A stretch of DNA of 11,954 nt, taken from the NCBI GenBank assembly GCA_035645275.1, contig DASQMX010000017.1:1-11954 (forward strand), written 5' to 3'. The notes below the pieces were generated by a model. It was not told the origin of the DNA. It did not search any database and saw nothing but the letters and a program-made list of their open reading frames with translations. Both the position numbers and the translations under genes were made by a program. Source of the stretch: Paranoxybacillus sp035645275. Its GTDB lineage: Bacteria > Bacillota > Bacilli > Bacillales > Anoxybacillaceae. Below, piece after piece: positions 6,520 to 11,954 of this stretch (positions are counted from its first letter, which is position 1; the number at the start of each line of letters is the position of its first letter).

Positions 6520-7866
6520 ATGGGTAAATATTTTGGTACTGACGGTGTACGTGGAGTTGCCAATAGCGAGTTAACGCCAGAGCTGGCGTTTAAAATTGGC
6601 CGTTGTGGAGGTTATGTGTTAACAAAGGATAAGGAACGTCCAAAGGTATTAATCGGCCGTGATACACGTATTTCAGGGCATATGCTTGAGGGAGCATTAG
6701 TGGCAGGATTGCTTTCTATCGGAGCAGAGGTTATGCGTCTTGGGGTCATTTCAACTCCAGGTGTAGCTTACTTGACAAAAGCACTAGGGGCGCAAGCGGG
6801 AGTTATGATTTCTGCTTCGCATAACCCTGTGCAAGATAACGGAATTAAGTTTTTTGGACCGGATGGATTCAAGCTTTCAGACGAACAGGAAAGAGAAATT
6901 GAGGAGTTATTAGACAGCCCGGAAGATACATTACCGAGACCAATCGGCAAAGATTTAGGGCAAGTAAATGATTACTTTGAAGGCGGACAAAAATATTTAC
7001 AATACTTAAAACAGACGATAGAAGAAGATTTCTCAGGATTGCGCATTGCCCTTGACTGCGCTCATGGAGCAACTTCTTCATTAGCTACTCACTTATTTGC
7101 AGACTTAGAAGCAGATGTTTTAACAATGGGAGCATCGCCAAACGGAATTAATATTAACGATGGAGTCGGCTCAACCCATCCAGAAGCGTTAGCGGCGTTT
7201 GTAAAAGAAAAAGAAGCAGATGTAGGGCTTGCGTTTGACGGTGATGGCGACCGTTTAATTGCGGTTGATGAAAACGGCAATATTGTCGATGGCGACCAAA
7301 TTATGTATATCTGTGCGAAGTATTTGAAGGAGACGGGTCGTTTAAAACATCAAACCGTTGTTTCAACGGTCATGAGCAATCTTGGTTTTTATAAAGCATT
7401 AGAGGCACAAGGAATTCAAAGTGTGCAAACAGCGGTCGGTGACCGTTATGTAGTCGAGGAAATGAAGAAAAACGGCTATAACTTAGGCGGTGAACAGTCC
7501 GGCCATATCATTTTCCTTGATTACAATACAACAGGTGACGGTTTGTTAACGGCGTTGCAGCTTGTCAACATCATGAAAATCACTCAAAAGCCGCTTTCGC
7601 AATTGGCGAGTGAAATGCCGAAATACCCGCAGCTTCTTGTGAATGTCAAAGTAACAGATAAACATAAAGTAATGGAAAACGAGAGAGTCAAAGAAGTGAT
7701 TCAAGCGGTAGAAGCAGAAATGAACGGAAATGGCCGCGTTCTTGTTCGTCCATCAGGAACAGAACCGCTTGTCCGCGTTATGGCAGAAGCTCCAACGGAG
7801 GAATTATGTAAAGAATATGTAGAACGAATTGCTGCAGTGGTAAAAGAAGAAATGGGAGCTGAATAA
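6520..7866 (+). CDS. glmM: Phosphoglucosamine mutase
   Basis: Interconverts glucosamine-6-phosphate and glucosamine-1-phosphate on the way to UDP-GlcNAc for peptidoglycan and teichoic acids. At 448 residues it is full length for bacterial GlmM. It starts with the family signature GKYFGTDGVRG. The phosphoserine loop ISASHNP (97-103) carries catalytic Ser100. The Mg loop is DGDGDR (240-245), the sugar-specificity loop GGEQSGH (323-329) and the phosphate-binding loop RPSGTEP (410-416). AAAGGAGAG precedes the ATG. It is the last gene of the cdaA operon. In other Firmicutes GlmM binds CdaA and inhibits it, linking wall precursor supply to c-di-AMP; the shared operon fits that role. A hairpin follows the stop. 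Confidence 0.98.
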   Translation: MGKYFGTDGVRGVANSELTPELAFKIGRCGGYVLTKDKERPKVLIGRDTRISGHMLEGALVAGLLSIGAEVMRLGVISTPGVAYLTKALGAQAGVMISASHNPVQDNGIKFFGPDGFKLSDEQEREIEELLDSPEDTLPRPIGKDLGQVNDYFEGGQKYLQYLKQTIEEDFSGLRIALDCAHGATSSLATHLFADLEADVLTMGASPNGININDGVGSTHPEALAAFVKEKEADVGLAFDGDGDRLIAVDENGNIVDGDQIMYICAKYLKETGRLKHQTVVSTVMSNLGFYKALEAQGIQSVQTAVGDRYVVEEMKKNGYNLGGEQSGHIIFLDYNTTGDGLLTALQLVNIMKITQKPLSQLASEMPKYPQLLVNVKVTDKHKVMENERVKEVIQAVEAEMNGNGRVLVRPSGTEPLVRVMAEAPTEELCKEYVERIAAVVKEEMGAE

Positions 7867-7888
7867 TTGATTTCTCCTATAAACAACC

Positions 7889-7936
7889 TATGCATAAGTG
7901 GAACGAGACATTCCACTTATGCATAATTTATTTTAT
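7889..7936. terminator. Hairpin after glmM, probable terminator
   Basis: TATGCATAAGTGGAA (7889-7903) and its exact complement (7911-7925) form a perfect 15-bp stem with loop CGAGACA. The downstream tract ATTTATTTTAT is T-rich but interrupted, so termination may be partial and some transcripts may reach glmS. Confidence 0.75.
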
Positions 7937-7942
7937 AAAATG

Positions 7943-7980
7943 TATTACAGTTGACGTTTCTTAACGGACTGCTGTAATAT
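7943..7980 (+). promoter_or_regulatory. glmS promoter framed by an inverted repeat
   Basis: The -35 TTGACG (7951-7956) has a -10 of TAATAT (7975-7980, 18-base spacer) or TGTAAT (7973-7978, 16-base spacer). The promoter lies within a perfect inverted repeat, TATTACAG (7943-7950) and CTGTAATA (7972-7979). One arm abuts the -35 and the other covers the -10, a suitable place for a repressor to bind. Confidence 0.7.
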
Positions 7981-8036
7981 TAACATTGTTGTCATTCAAG
8001 ATGGAAAGGTGGGTAGGAGAAGTATTCATTTTATAA

Positions 8037-8200
8037 AGCGCCTGGACTAAGCTTTGCTCGGAAGAAAGCTTAGTTGACGAGGAGGAGGTTTATCGATCGT
8101 TCGGCGGATGCCTCCCGGTTGTTGCGATTACAGCCGCAAGTCCTTTCTTAAAACAAAGAGGCGACTCTTTGCACAAAGGAAAGGATTTAATCGCAAAGTT
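8037..8200 (+). ncRNA. glmS ribozyme (GlcN6P-activated)
   Basis: Self-cleaving riboswitch in the glmS leader. Glucosamine-6-phosphate is its cofactor; cleavage leads to mRNA decay and so feedback control. The predicted cut is before G8038 in AAAGCGCC. P1 is ACTAAGCTTT (8046-8055)/AAAGCTTAGT (8065-8074). The invariant core follows: TTGACGAGG, GGTTTATCGA, TTCGGCGGATGCCTCCCGGT. The distal stem TTGCGATTA (8122-8130)/TAATCGCAA (8188-8196) encloses a further hairpin with GTCCTTTC and GAAAGGA arms. All expected parts are present. The 3' limit is approximate. Confidence 0.97.
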
Positions 8201-8209
8201 CATCATTAA

Positions 8210-8322
8210 GGGAGTCTGTCTAAAACAAAGGGTCAGATCCCTCAGCTACAATATAAATAGAACGGTTATAGAAGATATTGTAATGATTCGAGGGGTCCCC
8301 ACACCCTTATAGGCAGCCTCTC
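8210..8322. repeat. Fold-back repeat, copy 2, in the glmS leader
   Basis: Bases 8229-8320 resemble the element at 1661-1761 at both ends. The same architecture is kept: outer AGGGT (8229-8233)/ACCCT (8302-8306), then CCCTC/GAGGG, then ACAATAT/ATATTGT, with stems differing from copy 1 but complementary. The stretch is bounded by imperfect inverted repeats GGGAGTCTGTC (8210-8220) and GGCAGCCTCTC (8312-8322), which pair at 8 of 11 positions. A MITE-like insertion between ribozyme and ribosome binding site is the simplest reading. I found no clear target-site duplication. Confidence 0.6.
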
Positions 8323-8347
8323 TTGAAAAATAGGGAGGAATGTGTTT

Positions 8348-10150
8348 ATGTGTGGAATTGTTGGATATATCGGAGAACAAGATTCAAAAGAAATTTTATT
8401 GCGTGGGCTTGAGAAATTAGAATATCGCGGTTATGATTCAGCTGGAATTGCTGTGTTAAACGAGAACGGGGTACATGTTTTTAAAGAAAAAGGACGCATT
8501 GCAGACTTACGTGAAGTTGTCAATCCAGATGTGGAAGCGCCAATCGGTATCGGTCATACGCGTTGGGCGACGCATGGTGCGCCAAGCCGTGTGAACGCGC
8601 ATCCGCATCAAAGCGCTTCAGGCCGCTTTACGCTTGTTCACAATGGTGTAATCGAAAACTATGCGATTTTAAAACGCGACTATTTACAAGATGTCGAATT
8701 AAAAAGTGATACAGATACAGAAGTTATCGTGCAGCTTGTGGAGAAATTTGTAAACGACGGTTTAGACGTAGAGGAAGCATTCCGACAAACATTAATGCTT
8801 TTAAAAGGTTCTTATGCAATTGCCTTAATCGATGCCGAGAATAAAGATGTTATTTATGTGGCGAAAAATAAAAGCCCATTGCTTGTTGGTCTTGGTGATG
8901 GTTTTAACGTAGTAGCAAGTGATGCAATGGCGATGTTGCAAGTGACAAACCAATACGTCGAGCTAATGGATAAAGAAATGGTGCTTGTTACAAGAGACTC
9001 CGTCACCATCAAAAACTTAGACGGCAAAACCATTGATCGTGATCCATATACAGCAGAGTTGGACGCAAGCGACATTGAAAAAGGGACATATCCGCATTAT
9101 ATGTTAAAAGAAATTGATGAACAGCCGCTTGTGATGCGCCGCATTATCCAAAAGTATCAAGATGAGAACGGTCATTTAACAATTGATCCGGAAATTATTC
9201 AGGCGATGAACGAAGCGGATCGCGTCTATATTATCGCGTGCGGTACAAGCTACCATGCAGGCTTAGTCGGCAAGCAGTTCATTGAAAAATGGGCGAAAAT
9301 CCCTGTGGAAGTGCATGTCGCAAGCGAATTCTCATACAATATGCCATTACTATCTGAAAAGCCGTTGTTTATCTTTATTTCACAAAGCGGTGAAACAGCG
9401 GACAGCCGTGCGGTACTTGTCCAAACGAAAGAAATGGGCTATAAAGCTTTAACGATTACAAACGTTCCTGGTTCTACGCTTTCCCGTGAAGCAGATTATA
9501 CGTTATTGCTTCATGCTGGTCCGGAAATTGCGGTTGCATCGACAAAAGCGTATACAGCACAGATTGCAGTTTTAGCGATTTTAGCGACAGTAACGGCAAA
9601 AGCAAAAGGAATTGAGCTTGACTTTGACCTTGTTAAAGAGCTCGGTATTATCGCGAACGTCATGGAAATGCTTTGCGATGCAAAAGAAGAAATGGAAACA
9701 ATTGCGCGTGAATATTTAGCAACAACGCGCAACTGCTTCTTCATCGGCCGTGCGGTGGACTTCTACGTTTGCCTTGAAGGTGCGTTAAAGCTAAAAGAAA
9801 TTTCTTACATTCAAGCGGAAGGCTTTGCCGGCGGTGAATTGAAGCACGGTACAATCGCGTTAATCGAAGAGGGTACGCCGGTCATCGCTTTAGCAACGCA
9901 AGAGCACGTAAACTTAAGCATTCGTGGTAATGTGAAAGAAGTCGTTGCCCGCGGTGCAAACCCTTGCATTATCTCGATGAGAGGCTTAGAAACAGAAGAA
10001 GATCGTTACGTAATTCCAGCGGTTCATCCAATGTTAACGCCGCTTGTTTCCGTTGTGCCATTGCAGCTTATCGCTTACTACGCTGCATTACACCGCGGCT
10101 GCGACGTTGACAAACCACGCAACTTAGCGAAGTCAGTGACAGTAGAATAA
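8348..10150 (+). CDS. glmS: Glutamine--fructose-6-phosphate aminotransferase (isomerizing)
   Basis: Makes glucosamine-6-phosphate from fructose-6-phosphate and glutamine, committing carbon to amino-sugar and wall synthesis. From ATG 8348 it has 600 residues, the normal length. Removal of Met exposes the catalytic Cys of MCGIVGYIG. The Ntn glutaminase domain (about 1-230) shows EYRGYDSAG, TRWATHG (71-77), HPH (85-87) and HNGVIENY with Asn99-Gly100. Two SIS isomerase domains follow, with CGTS (298-301), SQSGET (345-350) and the later ALKLKEISYIQAEGF. The C-terminus ends KSVTVE as is usual. A GTG six bases upstream is in frame but would bury the nucleophile and sits too close to GGGAGGAA (8333-8340). 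The gene is controlled by the upstream ribozyme. Confidence 0.99.
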   Translation: MCGIVGYIGEQDSKEILLRGLEKLEYRGYDSAGIAVLNENGVHVFKEKGRIADLREVVNPDVEAPIGIGHTRWATHGAPSRVNAHPHQSASGRFTLVHNGVIENYAILKRDYLQDVELKSDTDTEVIVQLVEKFVNDGLDVEEAFRQTLMLLKGSYAIALIDAENKDVIYVAKNKSPLLVGLGDGFNVVASDAMAMLQVTNQYVELMDKEMVLVTRDSVTIKNLDGKTIDRDPYTAELDASDIEKGTYPHYMLKEIDEQPLVMRRIIQKYQDENGHLTIDPEIIQAMNEADRVYIIACGTSYHAGLVGKQFIEKWAKIPVEVHVASEFSYNMPLLSEKPLFIFISQSGETADSRAVLVQTKEMGYKALTITNVPGSTLSREADYTLLLHAGPEIAVASTKAYTAQIAVLAILATVTAKAKGIELDFDLVKELGIIANVMEMLCDAKEEMETIAREYLATTRNCFFIGRAVDFYVCLEGALKLKEISYIQAEGFAGGELKHGTIALIEEGTPVIALATQEHVNLSIRGNVKEVVARGANPCIISMRGLETEEDRYVIPAVHPMLTPLVSVVPLQLIAYYAALHRGCDVDKPRNLAKSVTVE

Positions 10151-10201
10151 TAAAAAGTCGTCCTGAAAAGGCGATTGTTGAGTAATAAAAAACAAGTTGA
10201 G

Positions 10202-10247
10202 GGACTGAAGGAATCAGAATTAATTCTGATTCCTTCAGTCCTTTTTA
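10202..10247 (+). terminator. glmS terminator, 40-base perfect palindrome
   Basis: Bases 10202-10241 are a perfect 20+20 inverted repeat starting GGACTGAAGG and ending CCTTCAGTCC, with TTAATT at the centre, followed by TTTTTATTT. This is an exceptionally strong intrinsic terminator. Confidence 0.97.
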
Positions 10248-10621
10248 TTTAAAAGGCCATATCCCATACACCAAATGAAAAATGTATGGAAAGAGAGTGG
10301 CTTATTTTATCAAATGATACTTTTAACATCGTTTCCCTCATTTAAACGGAGTATGGGTGGGAGCGGTTCATCAATAAGGGGTTAATAAAAAATTTGTAAT
10401 TTTTGAAATTATCAATAGGAATATTTCAGCTATACATCGAATAATTAAACAACTTAAACATCGTTCCGCAATTTGAATCGTGTGTTCTATATGGAGATTG
10501 TAAAATGAAACGGTTTTTTTGTAAGTGCTGAGCGAACATAAAGGGATAGCACAAGGAACATTTTGTAGTTGGCGTATAAAGTGGTTTTTACATGATTAAA
10601 AGTAACGTAGGAGTGATAAAC
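10248..10621. other. Non-coding interval between glmS and the thioesterase gene
   Basis: I see no credible gene in this ~370-base AT-rich stretch. There is a local hairpin CATACA (10265-10270)/TGTATG (about 10283-10288) and a distant inverted pair CCCATAC (10263-10269)/GTATGGG (10351-10357). I could not place a convincing promoter for the downstream gene. A TGAAAC-like ECF -35 near 10505 has no CGTA or CGTC at the right spacing. Confidence 0.6.
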
Positions 10622-11068
10622 ATGGATGAACGAGAAATTCACAAAAAATATTATGAACAAATATTTGAGATATTTGAAAACGAGCCTTATGCCCAGCACT
10701 TGGGAATTAAGCTCATAGAGCTAGGAGAGGGCACTGCGACTGCCGAGTTAGATGTAAAGGATTATATGTTGAATAGTCACGGAACTGTACATGGAGCCAT
10801 TATATTTGCTTTAGCGGATTATGTCTTCGCAGCAGCATGTAATTCTTATGGAAAAACCTCGTTTGGTCTGTCTACAACTGTAAATTTTATGGCTCCCGGC
10901 ATGAAGGGATCACGCTTGAGAGCAACCGCTACAGAAGAGAAACGAAATTATCGTACGGCATGGTATAAAATTCGGGTAGAAAGTGATGAAAACCTTATAG
11001 CTACCATGGAGGCGTTGTGTTATCGCAAGGATCAATATTTTGTACCCGTAGAAAATGAGGGAAAATAA
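10622..11068 (+). CDS. PaaI-family hotdog-fold thioesterase
   Basis: Predicted cytosolic acyl-CoA thioesterase of the PaaI/4HBT hotdog family. The 148-residue protein has the family signature N51-S-HG-TVHG (51-58) followed by ALAD (63-66), where Asn51 or His53, Gly58 and Asp66 correspond to the conserved active-site positions. Central strands TTVNFMAPG (85-93) and the TATEEKRNYRTAWYKIRV segment complete the fold. An in-frame ATG lies 30 bases earlier at 10592, but GTAGGAG sits between the two at good distance from 10622, which is therefore chosen. The natural substrate cannot be told from sequence; phenylacetate-type aryl-CoA is only a family precedent, and no paa genes are nearby. It appears to be a single-gene unit. 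Confidence 0.88.
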   Translation: MDEREIHKKYYEQIFEIFENEPYAQHLGIKLIELGEGTATAELDVKDYMLNSHGTVHGAIIFALADYVFAAACNSYGKTSFGLSTTVNFMAPGMKGSRLRATATEEKRNYRTAWYKIRVESDENLIATMEALCYRKDQYFVPVENEGK

Positions 11069-11216
11069 AAGATATAATGATTGGTAGACTATTCATTTTA
11101 AAAATTAATTATGTTAAATGTCTCGAGAGTATTTAAATTTGCTTTAGAATGAGAGACTAATTTTGAAAATAAATCGGACAGAAAAAATGGAAAATAATAC
11201 TACGAATACAGAATTT

Positions 11217-11249
11217 TTGACAAGATTCTAGTAAGGAAAATGCTATAAT
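11217..11249 (+). promoter_or_regulatory. Promoter of the small toxin-like gene
   Basis: A perfect -10 TATAAT (11244-11249) with extended TG (TGCTATAAT). A perfect TTGACA (11217-11222) lies 21 bases upstream, beyond the usual 16-18, so the extended -10 probably carries the activity. Transcription would start near 11256. Confidence 0.75.
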
Positions 11250-11284
11250 ACAACCAACAATAGCAGAAGTTCAAGGGTGGTCGG

Positions 11285-11316
11285 CTTACCCCTATTTCCT
11301 TTTGAAAGGGGGTGAG
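11285..11316 (+). promoter_or_regulatory. Shine-Dalgarno-sequestering hairpin
   Basis: CTTACCCC (11285-11292) can pair with GGGGTGAG (11309-11316) over 8 bp with one U-G pair. This hides the strong ribosome binding site AAAGGGGGTG of the following 29-residue gene. An alternative CCTTT/AAAGG hairpin in between would also cover part of it. Confidence 0.65.
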
Positions 11317-11319
11317 CAA

Positions 11320-11409
11320 ATGACAGTATATGAGTCCCTTTCTCTCATGTTTTCTTTCGGGATGCTAGTGATAGCGGTGCTGTCGTTTAATCATAAGAAT
11401 AAAAAATAG
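11320..11409 (+). CDS. Holin-like small hydrophobic peptide, probable type I toxin
   Basis: A 29-residue peptide (ATG 11320, stop TAG 11407-11409) that starts MTVYESLSLMFSFG. One hydrophobic segment runs to about residue 23, and the tail is HKNKK. The opening MTVYESL/MxxFxxGMLV pattern is that of the putative holin-like toxin family (Hol_Tox) and resembles the start of B. subtilis TxpA/BsrG-type toxins. Such peptides insert in the membrane and are held off by an antisense RNA. The very strong ribosome binding site AAAGGGGGTG, sequestered leader and overlapping convergent terminator fit that class. It is too short for standard gene finders. The family call is by memory of the pattern; toxicity is inference. 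Confidence 0.82.
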   Translation: MTVYESLSLMFSFGMLVIAVLSFNHKNKK

Positions 11410-11450
11410 ACCTCCCTTGAACCGCCAATTCTAGGACGAGGTCTATTTTT
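11402..11450. terminator. Bidirectional terminator overlapping the toxin stop codon
   Basis: AAAAATAGACCTC (11402-11414) and GAGGTCTATTTTT (11438-11450) form a perfect 13-bp stem whose ends are A-rich on one strand and T-rich on the other. It can stop the toxin mRNA on the plus strand and an antisense RNA on the minus strand. The stop codon lies inside the left arm. Confidence 0.9.
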
Positions 11451-11452
11451 CC

Positions 11453-11525
11453 AATAGGCCGACTCCTTTGAGTCTGCTATTGCAGGGACCGGAAGTGTTG
11501 CCGCACTTTCGGTCTCTTTATTATT
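11453..11525 (+). other. Tandem hairpins downstream of the toxin gene
   Basis: The first hairpin pairs AATAG (11453-11457) with CTATT (11477-11481) and GACTC (11461-11465) with GAGTC (11470-11474). The second pairs GGGACCGGAAGTG (11485-11497) with CACTTTCGGTCTC (11504-11516) over 13 bp with two G-U pairs, followed by TTTATTATT. The second resembles a plus-strand terminator. Confidence 0.6.
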
Positions 11526-11637
11526 ATGTACTTTCTATGCGTATGATAACATATTTTTTGGTTAGAAAAAAGATGATTTGCCATGTCTTCCTTTTTGAAA
11601 CAAACTGATAATTCAAAAGGTATATTTTATCTTGAAT

Positions 11638-11695
11638 AGCCGAGAAGACTCTCACTTCAACGAACCATCGTGAGTAAGTGGGAGATGAATCGGCT
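11638..11695 (+). other. 58-base long hairpin upstream of tnpB
   Basis: AGCCGA (11638-11643) pairs with TCGGCT (11690-11695). A 5x5 internal loop follows, then CTCTCACTT (11649-11657) pairs with AAGTGGGAG (11676-11684). ACGA (11660-11663) pairs with TCGT (11668-11671) at the tip. A smaller GAGATG/CATCTC hairpin lies at 11704-11724. It could be a subterminal end structure of the IS200/IS605-type element or a leader RNA structure. The interval 11526-11845 otherwise shows no gene. Confidence 0.6.
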
Positions 11696-11789
11696 TCGGA
11701 TAAGAGATGATCTTTTGCCATCTCGACTGTTCGACGGATTGAAAAATATTTCTGTGGTTCACTTTTTTGCGAGCCGCCCTATCATCTCC

Positions 11790-11818
11790 TTGTTCGAACA
11801 CATATTCGCGTGCATAAT
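11790..11818 (+). promoter_or_regulatory. Candidate promoter of tnpB
   Basis: TTGTTC (11790-11795), 17 bases, CATAAT (11813-11818), about 28 bases before the tnpB start. A modest match to the sigma-A consensus. Confidence 0.5.
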
Positions 11819-11845
11819 GGAACTATAGAGGGAGGTGAAGAGTCG

Positions 11846-11954
11846 ATGCGCATCCATAAAGCCTACCGATTTCGTATCTATCCAAACAAACAACAAGAAA
11901 TCCTCATTGCGAAGACGATCGGCTGTAGCCGCTATGTGTTTAACCATTTCCTTG
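11846..11954 (+). CDS. tnpB: TnpB / OrfB-family RNA-guided nuclease, N-terminal fragment (cut by window end)
   Basis: The first 36 codons read MRIHKAYRFRIYPNKQQEIL followed by IAKTIGCSRYVFNHFL, the standard N-terminal helix-turn-helix region of IS200/IS605 OrfB. The KAYRFRIYPNKQQ and CRYVFN-type motifs are typical. TnpB proteins are RNA-guided DNA nucleases, ancestors of Cas12, that work with an RNA from the element's right end. GAGGGAGGTGAAG precedes the ATG. The catalytic RuvC and zinc-finger parts lie outside the window, so intactness cannot be judged. No tnpA is visible upstream, which suggests a tnpB-only (IS1341-type) element unless tnpA lies elsewhere. Confidence 0.9.
   Translation, partial: MRIHKAYRFRIYPNKQQEILIAKTIGCSRYVFNHFL
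11846..11954 (+). mobile_element. IS200/IS605-family element, left part (outer end undetermined)
   Basis: The tnpB start marks an insertion sequence of the IS200/IS605 superfamily running off the right edge. These elements lack terminal inverted repeats and carry subterminal hairpins. The left end probably lies somewhere in 11520-11840, with the long hairpin at 11638-11695 a candidate subterminal structure. I could not fix the boundary from sequence alone. Confidence 0.65.

Larger units (their letters stand above)
11402..11536 (-). ncRNA. Candidate antisense antitoxin RNA
   Basis: On the minus strand an extended -10 TGTTATCAT is present (ATGATA at 11543-11548 on the plus strand). Only a poor T-rich -35 precedes it. 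A transcript from about 11536 would run about 135 bases to the bidirectional terminator and be complementary to the 3' end of the toxin mRNA, the arrangement of bsrG/SR4 and txpA/RatA. One caution: the hairpin at 11485-11516 pairs better as plus-strand RNA, with G-U pairs that become A-C mismatches on the minus strand. Confidence 0.45.

Noticed and set aside
8342..8347. GTG start for glmS
   Set aside because: It would place two residues before the MCGIVG start, whose Cys must become N-terminal for catalysis.
10592..10621. Earlier ATG for the thioesterase gene
   Set aside because: A clear ribosome binding site GTAGGAG lies between it and ATG 10622, and the extra ten residues are not family-like.
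11524..11947. Minus-strand frames at 11524-11721 and 11759-11947
   Set aside because: One covers hairpin structures and the other is antisense to the tnpB start; neither has recognisable protein features.

Overview
The window comes from a low-to-moderate GC Firmicute of the family Bacillaceae. The gene order rrn/tRNA cluster, rocF, sigW-rsiW, cdaA-cdaR-glmM, glmS is the Bacillus/Geobacillus arrangement, and the proteins read as close relatives of the B. subtilis ones. An Anoxybacillus/Parageobacillus/Geobacillus-like host is my best guess; the genus is inference.

Layout. Bases 1-1580 are the distal end of an rRNA operon: the 23S-5S spacer, 5S rRNA, then ten intact tRNA genes in the order Asn, Thr(GGT), Glu, Val, Thr(TGT), Tyr, Gln, Lys, Gly, Ala, closed by a strong terminator. 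Two of the tRNAs, Thr(TGT) and Lys, are each preceded by a partial copy of their own 5' end. In both cases a related ~120-base structured insert separates the partial copy from the intact gene. Bases 1580-2035 are a gene-free stretch with a fold-back repeat, a palindrome, an ArgR-type ARG box and a sigma-A promoter serving rocF (arginase). Then come sigW with its own SigW-type promoter and rsiW (envelope-stress sigma factor and membrane anti-sigma), a terminator, and the cdaA-cdaR-glmM operon. That operon makes c-di-AMP, its regulator, and phosphoglucosamine mutase. glmS follows as a separate unit behind a promoter lying in an inverted repeat and a complete glmS ribozyme. A second, diverged copy of the fold-back repeat lies between ribozyme and ribosome binding site. 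After a 40-base perfect palindromic terminator come a PaaI-type hotdog thioesterase and a 29-residue holin-like peptide gene that looks like a type I toxin. Next is a hairpin-rich non-coding stretch and the 5' end of an IS200/IS605-family tnpB cut by the window edge.

How the genes work together. GlmS and GlmM make glucosamine-6-P and then glucosamine-1-P for peptidoglycan. CdaA/CdaR tie c-di-AMP synthesis to the same pathway. SigW/RsiW answers envelope damage. GlmS product feeds back through the ribozyme on glmS mRNA. RocF belongs to arginine catabolism and carries its own arginine-responsive site.

The most unusual content is non-coding: the paired tRNA-half plus structured-insert modules with compensatory stem changes, the fold-back repeats, and the compact toxin locus with a sequestered ribosome binding site.
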